Shown piece by piece: positions 29,184-42,500 of a DNA stretch of 64,000 nt; positions within the stretch are counted from its first letter, which is position 1, and each line of letters opens with the position of its first letter. This DNA comes from Mya arenaria (lineage: Eukaryota; Mollusca; Bivalvia; Myida; Myidae), in assembly GCF_026914265.1 (NCBI RefSeq), contig NC_069133.1, positions 6,507,985 through 6,571,984 on the forward strand, given 5' to 3'. The notes below the pieces were generated by a model. The model saw nothing but the letters and a program-made list of their open reading frames with translations, made no database searches and had not been told where the DNA came from. The position numbers and the translations under genes were made by a program.

Positions 29184-32100
29184 ATGGAGCCAACGTCAAC
29201 ATCAAGTTCACAACCAACTTTTGTTCGGGTATATATTTATTTCAGTTTTTATTTCATAAGGACAGATGTCTTGTGTATTTGGCAGTGTAATCCTACTATA
29301 TTTGCTAGAAATATTTTTTTTAATTTGCAAAATAAAATCATTTATATACTTCACAAAAGATGACAAACAAAATTATACTATCAAAACATTTCAAAACTTT
29401 GAAATACCTAATATCAAAGCATTTGGTCTGCAATTTTTGTTTTCTAGGCATTATTAAGTCCATCCCCTATACACATTTGTGCATCAAGGGTATATTGTTG
29501 TCATTTTAACATGTGTCATGGTTCCTGTAATTGCCGAGTCCAGCAAAGAATCAAGACTCCTTTGACCATTTATATTATCTAGTCTAACCTCTCAAAGCTT
29601 CTGTCATATGTTTTAATTATCTGCATACCTAAAAGGTGTGATTTAAGTTTGATTATAATGCATAGACTTGGTCGTGACAATACATGTAGTATGTGGATTT
29701 TAACTTATGCAATATGGAACATTTAAATAGCACAGGGGATTTTGTTTTTCATGGAAAGAATATTCATACATCATTACATGGCAATAGTCAATGATTTCAG
29801 ACAGCACCGTTGCGTGACCTCAACTACGTTCAACATAGCAGTGGTCAGCCCAGCAACATGCTTAAGTCTGACCCAGGGAAGCCCAAAGCGAAGATCAGCC
29901 TCCAGGAGTACAGAGAACGAAGCAAGTCAAAGAGTCCGAGGAAACCTGAAGATCTTTTTGTCCCGGAAAGTGATGGGAGTGATGCTGATGGTATGACCAG
30001 CTTTGATTGACCTGATACTGAACCACCCTGAATCATAACTGTTAAACCAATGAGAGATGTAATAGTCATGTTATAAAACTGGACACATAAATGCACGTAA
30101 ACTTGGATTCTCATTCAGTATAACATTTTGTCAAACAATGTAGGTAATTATCATGGGCGGTCTTGATATTGATTAATCATCATGTCCATTGGTCAGTTTA
30201 ACATATATTAATATGTTTTAATTTGAAATTTTGCAAATGGTTCCTAATCTCTCATTCACTATAAAAAAAAACATGAATGACAGTAAATGGAAATTATGAG
30301 ATATTTAAATTTGTTATATATATATAAAGTCATTTTGATTTAATATCTTGGAACTTCTGGGTTAGTGTTTGTTCAAAGTATCAATGATTAACACAAAATG
30401 TATCATGACTATTGTATTATCATTACTCTCCAGGTCAAATCAATGACAGCCCAAATGAAAGAGAATCTGGTCAAACTAAAAGCAGCGACAGCTCAGTAAG
30501 AAGAGATGAACGGATGATGAGTGTGGATATGGCTGACGTCAGTGTTGATCTTGCTAATATGAGTATCGATCAAGTTGATGATTCCCTCCTTGATGATCAG
30601 ACCGGAAAATTTGGAAAACACACAGATTATGTTCATGAGAACATATCGGTAACTGTTAATGATGGATCAGACCGACATAAAACTGGTGCAACAGATGATA
30701 AAACAGACAGATTAAAACTGAAGAAGTCGACAAGTTTGTCCAAATGTGATGACAGTGAGAAAGACAGAAATAAGGCTGTTCTTAGCAGATCTGGAAAGTC
30801 AGAGAGTGCATTGCAGGTCAGAGGAGATGGTGTTCAAGTAATTAAGATACCTGCAAAATCTAATGGGGTTGAAGTTAGCAGAAGTGGGAATGTTCAGACA
30901 ATTAAGATGCCTCCTCAGGAAAGAGGTGATGTAACTCAGTTGGCTTTGTCAGAGAGACTGAAGTTAAAGAAAGGAAATCTATCTGAAAGTCATCTTACTC
31001 AGCCTAACATAGCTGTAACTAAAGTGGACATAAAACCTGAGCAGATACTTAGAGGCTCACCTGATGTGATTGATTTGACATCAGATGAAGAAAGCCCTGT
31101 GGCTCAACCAATGAAAAAAGCTGTAAACCAGGTTCAGCCAATCAAATCCGCTGTACCAATTCAGCCTAAGCCCAATGAGCAAATGAAATCATTTGGGACA
31201 TTAAGCCAACAGGCAGGCCATGTTGGCCAGTCCTCAGGCACAGCACATCAAGGACCACAGTTTGTAACTGCAAGATCTCAACTGAACAATTCTGGGATGC
31301 CCCAAGGTGCCTCTTTGCAAGAAGATGTAGAACGCAGAGAAAACCTGAGGAAACTGCTTGATAAACAAAAGGTAGTTCTGTTTCTTGAAAAGACATTATG
31401 AGCTATAGTTGTCGCATTGGGAATATTGGAACTTATACTGATCATATGTGAATAATAAGAAATCTGAATTATCCTTTTTTTATATACCTATTAATAGAAC
31501 AGGGTGTATTATAGTTTTGCGGGTGGGCAGTCCCAGTATGTTGTACGATCAATAACTTAAGAAGCCTTTGTTCAATCATCAGCAAATTGGATCAGAATGT
31601 GTATTGACATTACATCTTGGAAAGGGTGATAACCAGCCGAATTGCTTGAGTCGCTTGAGAGTTATTACCCTTTAGTTATAGAACTAACCTAAAATCAGTC
31701 ATGTCCGATCAATAACTTAAGAATATCACCAAATTTGGTCAGAAAATGTATTGGCATAATATCTCGTACAAGTTGGATAATCAGCCATATTGCTGTAGTC
31801 ACTCAAGAGTTATTGCCCTTTAATAATTTAAATTACCTATGTTGGTCTTTTCCAATCAATAACTTTAGAAGCCCTTGTCCAATCATTCCAAATTTGGTCA
31901 GAATGTGTATGAACCATATTGTCACTACAGAGTTATGACCCTTGAATTGGCAAAAACTGTACTAACAGGGTCTGCTTTCTTAATTTGGCTTAACATATAT
32001 GCAAATATCCCCGTAAATTATTCTTTGCACATTTAATATCATTACATCTAGTGAATGGCTGTGTGAGTTCTTGTTTTTACAAGTCCCAGTTATGGGTTTG

Positions 32101-33524
32101 TTTTTATTCATCTTTTATTTTTACAGCATCTTGTTGCTACCGTGAAGATGTCCGAGCTTCCTGACAAGGGTGCCAAACTGCGGGCCAACATCGAGGGTAT
32201 TACCAGACAGATATCAGACCTTGATAAGAGGATTAAAGCCCGGGCACAGGAGTTGCACTCTCAACAGAAGCCGGCAGTTGTTTATAGCCAATCCGGGCAG
32301 GGTAAGTATTTAGGGTTCGACACTTAAGTGAGTCTGGGAGTATGAGACTCCTAAATCTTGGCACAGAGTGATAAAGACTCCTACAGACACTAGTTCAGGC
32401 AAAAATTGTTACCTACAATGAATGCTACTACTCTTTACAAAAAAACTTTGCAAGACATACTTGTCAATCAACTTATTATAGCACAATCATAATGCCTTTT
32501 GGCAATGAAAAGAATGTCACTTAGTACAGTTAGTTTTCGGAACTTGAAGGCTTCAATCTGCGGGTGTATGCTCAATTGCTGAGTCATGTCAAAAGCCAGC
32601 TGGAGTGATGAAAGTATTTTAAAAAAGTTATGTGATGTAAATTGAACAATTTGAAGTCAAATAAGTTAAACATAATAATTATAATGCGTTAAAATTAATA
32701 CGTTTCCTCTACTACAGTATGCGTCTATCAAGTTTAAACTGATAATGTGCTACTTTAAAACCAGTTTTAAATTCAAAAAAACTTTGAAATGATAATGTGT
32801 AATTATTAATCCCTCTGCAGCTATAAGCAGTGCTCCAGGCTCTCAGCCAATTCGCCAGCCTATGGTTGTGAAGATGTTACCAGGGGGTCAAACGGTAGTA
32901 CAGCCCGGGGCTCACCAGCCCCATAATCCAGCGGGGCTCAAACAGACGACCCTGCTGCCCCACGTCTCTCAAATACCCCAACATGTCCTGCAGCAGATGT
33001 ATGGAGGTAAGTAAAGTGTACTCCCTATATTGACCCCCCTCTATTCACACCCGGGGGATTAAGTCCCTCAAACAGACTACCCTGCTGCTCCTTCAAATAA
33101 AATGCTCAAACCTTCAGTTTTGTGACCATTTGTTACTCTAGGTATTTTACTATTTGGAGACTTTTGCATGTATGTTTGATGCTATTGGTTCTGAGCTATC
33201 TGGCTCTGATTATTAATCAATTTCATCATCTTCATTTGAAGGTAATTTCCACAAAGCCATTTTATTTTGAGAACATATTTACAAGTGATTTCCATTATTC
33301 ATTAGAATGGTTTTTGAGTAACTTTTGATATAGTATTAAGCAATGATTAGCTATAGAGATAGTATGGTATTAAAATAAACTAATAATGTCAGTTATATAA
33401 ACAGTATCTTCTGTCTATTCACAGCAAATCCCCAAGCCATGCAGTTGTATGGGGGACGGATGACGGCAGCCCGACTGCGGGAAGTTGGCAGTGTGACTAA
33501 GGAAGCTATTGAAAAACTGCACAA
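29184..33524 (+). other. TTF2: TTF2 exons 1-6: disordered N-terminal region
   Basis: These exons encode residues 1-544, mostly polar and low in structure. Exon 3 (938 nt) is rich in Ser, Asp and Lys. It contains VIDLTSDEE (residues 290-298), a classic SUMO-interacting motif, preceded by IKPE (278-281), a SUMO-acceptor consensus. Exon 4 carries [18 protein letters not shown], which resembles the vertebrate LLATVNVSALPDKGEQLQ and anchors the assignment. Vertebrate TTF2 begins with a GRF-type zinc finger. Here the first 78 residues contain no cysteine. Confidence 0.85.
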
Positions 33525-36500
33525 GTACATTTTACACTAATATATACACTTAGGATTGCATTAGGGGAATTGGTGTCAAGGTCACTGTAATTTGAAATAG
33601 AATCATGGTTTTCAATCAGTACATTAGTGAGGATTCACACATAGTCAGGAGTTTCATTTTGTTTGGAAGTAGCAGGAAAATTGTTGAAAGTAGATGGGGA
33701 ATTGGGGGATCTCCCCATCAAGTTTCAAAGGGCTAGCAAAATATAGCCAGCAGGGTTGACACTTATTGCAACGCTTTTTCCCTGCCACCATGTCATTCGG
33801 ACGCCTTAGTGACGTTATTTCTTGTAGAAAGCTCATGTGGTTTTGTACCTTTGGCTGGCATGTTTTGGTCAATTTTACCTAAAATAATAAAAAGGTTTCC
33901 GCTCATTTGGAGATGTATACCGTAGATATATGAATGTAGAATAATGTCCAAAAGTTCAAAACAATTTTTTTCACTGATCCTGGTTCTCAGAATTTGTTTC
34001 ACCATGAAATATGAGCACACTATTAGAACACAACACTTTTAAAATAAGTCCCATAAAAGGTTGAAATGTCACAGAATAACTTGATTTAATATGAGATTTT
34101 GATTTTATTAGCACTGGTGAAACTTTATAAACTTAAAAGAAATTTTAAGTTTTCCAATGACCCAAGGTCAGAAAATATTGCCCATAACCAAATAAGAATC
34201 TTTCAAAACATACTTCAAAAATTCTCATTTTTGTTATTGAGTTTGCGACATTTTCTATCCGTTATGAGAAACAAACACTCCTGATTCTTGCGGAAAGTTC
34301 ACAACTATTGTTATATTGCTAGGTGTTTGGTAATTGTAACAAGCGTTGTTGATATTTCATTTGTTTCACTTTAAACATGACTGGTGACTGATCATTGAAT
34401 AAAGCCAATTTTAAAAGTTTGCTGAATGGGGGAAAAGATTCTTAGGGCCATTCCAGTAAAACATATAACCCCCGGGTGGGGGGAGGCAATTATTTAAATA
34501 GTATATACCATAGGTGGGTGTCTTTTTTGCAAATTTGGACCCCACAAGGGTAATTTTGCTTCTATATGGGGGTGGCATAATTTAAAAGTGCCTTTCCCCC
34601 CGGGGCTTATATGTTTAAATGGAATAGCCCTTAATTATACTACTCAAAATTTGATGGGGATCATGTTTTTTAATATAATGTACATACGTATTTCAAGAAA
34701 ACGATATATCAACACTAAATGTTATCAAATGGCATTGTTTCATGTTTCAAATGTCATAAGATATCAGTACCAAACCAATTCCGTTCAAACGTAACGGACT
34801 CCTAAACATGATAGGGGTCAAAAGCAGGCGTATATCAGGTTGTCAACAAATTTGGAAAGTCAACAGAATACCTTTGAACTTTTCTTAAACCAATGTTAGT
34901 AGCGTGTGTGATGTCCACGAGTGTCAATAACAGCTTGACATGGCCTCCGCATGTTGCTGATAAGCCTCCAGAGCTGTTGCTGAGGGAGTCTGGCCCATTC
35001 CTCCTGGAGCGCTGTTCTGAGCTGATGAACCGTTGTTGGCTGGACCGGACGAGCAGAAACAGCTTTCTGAAGCATGTTCCAGGCATGCTCAATCGAGTTC
35101 ATGTTTGGGGAACGAGCTGGCCAGTCCTTTCTCTCGATGATAGCATTTTTCAGAAATTGGTTTTTGTGATGTTTGCTCTGTGTGGGCACGCATTATCATC
35201 CATGAGAATGAAATCAGGACCGATTGCACCTGCATACGGTCGAACATAAACGTCCAGGATCTCGTTACAATAACGAACAGCCGTCAACGTAACGTTTTCA
35301 ATTACGTGTAAGACTGTTTTCCCGTGCATGCTGATTACGGCCCATACCATGACTGAGCCCTTGCCATAACGGTCATGTTCGGCAAAACAAACAGGATCAA
35401 AACGTTCATTACGTCCCCTCCACACTCTGGAACGTCGATCTGTAAAGTCAATACAAAACTTTGACTCTTCTGTAAAAAGCACTGTGGTCCATTCGTTTAA
35501 CGTCCATCCAACGTGTTGACGTGCCCAGTCCAAACGCTCCTGGATGTGGTATCGGGTCAATGGGATGCCAATTGCCGGTCGTCGTGCCATTAAGCCAGCA
35601 CTATGCAAACAATTTCTGATGGTTTTCGTTGAAACTCTTACGTTTGTGGCGTTCTGGAAGTCATTACGTAACGAAATGGCGTTACGAAAGCGGTTACGTC
35701 TGGCTAAAACTGTAATGTAACGATCCTGAACGTCAGATGTAGCCTTTGCACGACCACCACCATGTCGATGTTGAGCATTTCCATTCGTTTGATAACGATT
35801 CCACATCATGCAAACTACACTTTGTGACACATTCAGGTGTTCTGCCACAGTCCTATGAGACAACCCTGCCTCCAGCATTCCAATGCCAACATGCATTGCA
35901 TTGCATGCATTCAGGAGTTAAAGGTCTTCTGTTTGGCATTTTGAACACAATGTGGTAGATGGTCCGAGTAAAAATCAAATACACGAAGCGAAAAACAAGA
36001 AATGACCACATGTTTAAGTTGTTACATGTATGCCAAAAAGCCTTATTTCGTGGGTATGCAGTTTTCCGTGCCGCCCGTGCACGCGCTGGTAGCAATACAA
36101 TTAAAATCATCGAACATTCTAGAGGCCTACGAAGGGATATAACTAATGCTTTGAAATTAAATAAGCATGCTTATTTGGTTAACTTTTTACAAATAACTAA
36201 TCAAGTGATCCTTATAAAATTTTGAGTAGTATATTAGTTATGGATTTTCAAAAAGACACATGCCTGGTGCATTTGGGCATTTAAGAGGACATTTACAGTA
36301 TATTAATTGAATAGAAAAATAGTTGTTGCACAGTGTGCAGTGAATTAAAAAGTGTGTGTAGCAGCTGTTAACTTTCAGTGTGTATAACATTCTTACCCAT
36401 TTTGTATGAACTGTCTGTAATAACAACACCATATGGATAAAAAACTTTGATTTAATCAATGCTTTGAGGAGGTTTTTGATATATTAGTAAGATTGCATTA

Positions 36501-39500
36501 CATAAGCCAGGCCTAAAAAAAAAATGTTTGGTTAGGGTTACATCCTTTTTAAAAATAGGTAGGGTAGTTAGGCTTTTTATTTTTTTTATTTTGTTTTTTT
36601 ATTAGGCTTTATATAAGAATATCATTTTCATCATTGGAGAATGGTGTTAAAGCTATCTTCTGTATAGGCATTTAAGGTTTAAACTACATATTTAAAAGCA
36701 ATTTAAAAAAAAAAAAACGAAAAAAAAATAATTTTTTTTTTTTAGTTTTTCATTTTTTTTTTTTCAAACTGACTATAAAAACGGTAGGGTCGGCGCCTCT
36801 TCCGTAGGTAGGGTCGGGTAACCCGAACCAAATGTATTTTTTTTTTAGGCCCCATATGGGGACTTCAAGGACATGGGCCGTCCATGCCGCTCAGCATTAC
36901 ACCTTCAATTTTGCTTAGAAACTCTGCCAGCACCATTTCAGTCATTAGATTTTACCATTGTACTCTATAACCCCAAGTAACAAACAATACTACTAAGGCT
37001 TTTGTTGAATTTTTACCAGTGCCATAATATATCTTAAAACTTCTGAGAATCATCAGATAAATTTATTGTTCAATTCTTTAATAAACAACATTTTAAATGA
37101 AATGTTGCAAGGTTATAAGAACTTCTGTCAATTGATATAATGTGTGTTTATTAATTTTGAACCATTATTCTCAATTTCAAGTTGATTACTTTTGTTTCAT
37201 TCAGAAATCCCATGCTTTGGGGTTGTTTCATTATCATCAAAAATTGTTTTCAAGATCTATGAACTGAAAAACTGACACCTTTACCACTAGACCACTCTCA
37301 CTACGTTAACTGGAATAATAGGTGAAGATATTCATATTTATGATGTGTCTGATAGGTGTAATACTTGCATACCTTCTTTTGAAAAAAATAGTCTATATCA
37401 ACAAGTTTTTTGTTACAGACAGCTTGAGACCATTCCAAAGTCAGATGAAGAATTGACAGATCCGACCGGTTTGGTGGTACCTTTAATGATCCATCAGAGG
37501 CAGGCCCTTACTTGGCTAGTGTGGAGGGAAAGACAGTCCCCGTCTGGGGGCATTCTGGGTACGTCACGTAAAAACTACTCATGTTTCCTGGTGAGGCAAG
37601 GTATAATCCTTTTATGCTCCTTTAAATACAAGCCTTGTTATACTGGGTAATTGAATTGTAAATCGATATAAAAATTCTGCCATAACATTTATACACTTTA
37701 GTAGTTAGTATAAATGACTGGAATGTATATTCATTTAATTCCTTTTTTTGCAAAGGACAACCAATCAAAGCAACTTTATTGTCTGTTCATTTTGTTTCCA
37801 ACAATTAGCATTCCTTAAAGCACTAACTGTAATCTCATTGATTGCTAAGCAATGGAAACTAGAAAAAATGGTGCATTCAAATTTTATTTCTTATATTTGT
37901 AAAATTTCCATATATTCTATACAAGCTGATGACATGGGTCTTGGCAAAACGTTGACGATGATTTCGCTGATGGCTAAACAACGTGAACTGAAAAAACATG
38001 GCTCAGAGGAGGACAAAGCTGCATGGCTGAACAGGGACAAACAGCTCGAGAAAAGTAAGACTTTGGTAATTGGTGCATCATACCGCCTGACTTGACGCTA
38101 AATTTGGGAATAAGATTGTTCTCTATTAATGCCTACTTTGTTTAACAAAAGAATATTTTGAAAACTAGCCCACCTTGTACATAAATATTTCCATGGATAT
38201 CACCTGACTAGTAAATCCCTAATCAGTTTTATGAATATTTATTAGGGATGGCAACGAGTAGTAAAATTAATACTCGAGTACTCGGACAATCGTTCGATCG
38301 AGTACTCGGGTACTCGATTACTCGGAAAAATTGATTATGTGTTCGCAAAGACAAGATTGTGTATACATGTATCGTTAATGACGTATATTGTGCGTTGGTC
38401 GTACTATTGGTCATTTTCACCTTCCATTACGTATTTTAACAAAAAATGATATAAAAAGAAAACAAATCATGTTTCAGGCTTTTAATTTGACTTATTCGTT
38501 TCATTTTATACAAGTTTGCACTGCAGAAATGAACAACAATCAGAATTACAATGAATGAAAATTAATAGCATACATAAAAATAGTGAACAAAATTCAATAC
38601 AAAGTTCAGTTGTTTACTCTACAATTTTATTAGCTCGTCTGTTTTTCGAAGAAAAAAATTCGAGTTATTGTGATAGCCTTGGCGTCGTCGGCGTCGTCTG
38701 CGTCTGCGTCTGCGTCGTCGTCGTCGTCCAAAAACTTTAACCTTACCTCATAACTCAAAAACCGTTCAACATTTTCACATTAAACTTGCTACACGTGTTC
38801 CTATTAACACTATGCATGTTTATAGCAGGTCATATAATTTTGCCTTTAATTAATATTGAGTTATCCCCCCTTTTCGACTTGGAATTTCATCAGACGAGCG
38901 TTGGCACCCACTCCGCGGTGCTCTTGTTTTATTTTAAATGATAGTTTTTCGTACTGTCTAATTGTTGTTTACCTCATTAATATTCATAATTCTTGATTTA
39001 AAATATCATCCAATCAATTGTGATTATCATTGCAAAAATAGTTAAAATACGCCCATTAAGAAATCAATTTCCGATACTCTTTCGTTCGTTTGCGTCCCTA
39101 GTTTGGTGAAAGGTCTTTAATTGGTATACAATAGAATTGTGTAGGTGAAAGTTACCGCTATCAAAACTTCGCTAATTGACATCAGTGCTAATTTGAAATA
39201 GGGGTCCTTTGTTGACAGTTTGCAACTATCACAACAACTTATCACTAATTGATTGAGGTCAATTGTGTACACAGCGGGGATTAGAGGGACCGTAGATTGT
39301 CCTCTTGGCAACTAACCAGATCTGATATTTTGTCTGTAAATTGTGTATTTGGTGATTTTTATAGATTTTTTTATTATTTTCTTTCCGAGTACTCGAGTAG
39401 TGATTTGGTACTCGAGTACTCAAACGTTTGACTGAGTACTCGGGTACTCGTTGCCATCCCTAATATTTATAATTAGGGTGGTTTGCCCTAATATATATAG

Positions 39501-42500
39501 CTTACTAAATATTCAGTGCTAAGGTAAGGCTTCTTTCGAAATTCTTATTGTTCAATTGAATGAAAATAGAAACAATCTTTGGCCACAATCTGACCCATAT
39601 TTGTTCTCCAGTGGACAAAGCCATTGTAAAGTCATCTGCCACGTTAGTGGTCTGCCCAGCATCACTGATACACCAGTGGCGAACAGAGATTGAACGTAGA
39701 TGTCGACCTGGTCTGCTGCGTGTGTGTATGTACCATGGTCCCACTAGGGAGAAGAATGTCCTGAAGTAAGTACATTGTACATGCAATGCCAGAGATCTCA
39801 TTAAGGGGAGGTTTTTAACAAACCATGTCTATATTCTAGTGATGACCTCTCCCTCAGCGTAAAATAGCGATTAGTTTGACAGTTTACAGGCTTTTGAGCA
39901 TTTTTGTACCTTTACCTACATAAAAGACCTTTGACTGTTCTACTTTTAGGCCAAACCAATTTATCTTACTTTATAGTGAAACAGCTGATTTATAGGACAT
40001 TGATCTGTTAATTCTTAATAAAAATCTAAGCTTATTTTTATCAACTGTCAAAATTGTCATGAACAAGATCATGTTGGGCCTGAAAAGAGAAACAATCTGT
40101 CACGATCGATAATGCTGTTCAAAAATGAACTGAGTGTTACATGTTGTTGATGCATTAAATGATCGTGGCTGTAAAACCACCCAATCCCTGAAGTGAATTT
40201 CATATCATTTACGGCATGCTGATCAACTCTCACGGTTCAAAGGGAACCAATCACGGCCACCAGCGACAACCTATTTTATGAACAGCACCTAAGCAATTAA
40301 TTTTAAGTAACTCTAACGCCCAAACCACCCTAATATGAATATTCATAAAATACAGCACCATAATTTCTCTTTGAAGAGCCAAAAACTTCACTTTTTAAAG
40401 CAATTGGAATTGGTTTGACTCTTAAGGGACGCTCCCAATATGTTATTAGGTGACACATCCAATATGTTGTTAGGTGACACATCCAATATGTTATTAGGTG
40501 ACACATCCAATATGTTATTAGGTGACACATCCAATATGTTATTAGGTGACACATCCAATATGTTATTAGGTGACACATCCAATTTAACATAATAATTATT
40601 ATTTTTGAATCACAAAGTAATCTTTCCACACTATTTGGACCACAGGTGTAATATAACTTTTTCTTATCATACTCTTTTAGACTGGCAAGTCATGACGTGG
40701 TGATAACTACGTACAATATCATCGGCAAAGAAGTCATATTAGACGAAGATGATAAGAACGGGGAAAAACCTGTCACCGATGATAAAGATGAGGAGAGTGA
40801 CAAAGAGCAGGTAATTCACAACCTAGGTGAAATATGCCAGGTGACAGTTTCAACCAGAGACAAGATTTTTTTTCCGAAATTACCACCAATGTTATTAGCT
40901 TGGCCTCTTTTTAAAAAAATGATGTATGATACAATAAAAGTGCATTCTCACAGATTTACTGTTTTGACATCTTTCGTTATTTTTGTCTTTGATTGAGCCA
41001 ATTTTTGCGTAAATATTTGAAAACCAGTGAAATAAGATTGCTGACAAAAGGATCAGATCACAGTTTTTCATATTTACGTTCAAATTTAATGATTTATGGC
41101 TTAAAGCATTACTAACACTTTAGGAAAAATGCATGGCACATCATTTCTTTTAACATGAATATGGAAACCTGTGATCTGATTTTTTTGTCAGCTGTCTTAT
41201 ATCACTGGTTTCCATGCATTTTCCCAAAATGGGCTCGTTCCAAGATGAAAAATAAAAAGTAGTCAAAACGTTTAATCTGTGAGAGTGAAGCTTTAAATTA
41301 TGGTTACCGGTAAGCTCTGTTATCTAGACTGAGCCTGAAAATGAGGTGAGATGTGGCCATGCCGAACCTGATATACATAATCATTGTTTGTAACACATGT
41401 TCTATTAGAAAATGTTTGTTTTTTTCTAAACATTTACGAGCAGAGATGAAGAAAGTAAGCGATCTGAGATATGTCAACTGCAGAGATTCGAAAAACCATA
41501 AATTTGCCAGTTCGTGCCGGTTCGATGTGTGCCCGGACTGATTGAGGTTTCAACTTTTTTGAAGCTCTGGCCAACTGTATAATGGTTTTTGTAATTTTTT
41601 GAATTTTAAAAAATTATTTAAACATCTCAATTCTATCCCAATATAGTCAGAAGAAACTAAGAAAGCAAATCGAGATATGCCCAACATAATGAAGATTGCC
41701 TGGGAGCGGGTAATTCTTGATGAAGCCCACAACATCAAGAATCACAAGGCCATTCAGTCACGGGCGGTGTGTAGACTTAGGGCGGGATTCCGATGGGCGT
41801 TGACGGGAACACCCATACAGAATGATTTGTTGGATATGTATTCACTGCTCAGGTGGGTAGACTTGATTCATAGACTATTAGTTTCAGCTTATTAATCTTC
41901 TATCAAGTGATCTCCCTTTACGAGCAGAGAAGATATTTGCCACCATGTACAAAAAAGATTTTTTAACTATAAAAGTGAAAGTTGTTAACAATCAATTAAA
42001 TATGTTTATTTGATACAAGTAGCTAAGTTGAATTTTCTTTGGATAAAAGCTATCATTTTTATTGACACTTTGCTGACAGTAGTGTATAAAAAGCAACCAA
42101 GAGGCCCAATTATTTATTTATTTGCATTATTCATATGCAATATTCACTTCTTCTCTGAATGTCCTATATATGTGCATGTATTGCAGGTTTTTGAGATGTT
42201 CCCCATTTGACGAGTACAAAGTATGGAAACGCCAGGTTGACACTGGCAGTTGTGAGTGAAACATTACATTGCATTGTTTTGATGGCACAAAAAGTAATCA
42301 GTATCTTTTATCACCATTCATATTGAAAAAAGTATGAACTGTTTTTTTGGTTGCCTGTTCTTTAAAAAAAATTAGTTGAGGTTTTGATAAAGCTTTGGTG
42401 TCATTGTAATTGGTGGTGTCGTTGAGCAAAAACTTGAACCTTCAAAGTTCCATTTCATACCTCATCATTCAAATGATATAGATGAAAAATATTAAATAAT

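Noticed and set aside
30412-30433. ATG at 30412 as the start of the large exon
   Set aside because: It lies in the intron before a CAG acceptor at 30433, and the phase fits splicing from 29990.
34893-35249. 118-codon plus-strand open frame in TTF2 intron 6
   Set aside because: It is the shadow of the Tc1 transposase on the other strand.
37748-38095. A 115-codon single exon covering intron 7 and exon 8 of TTF2
   Set aside because: It joins the relic exon, intron and true exon 8. The true exon has a phase-matched acceptor at 37925.
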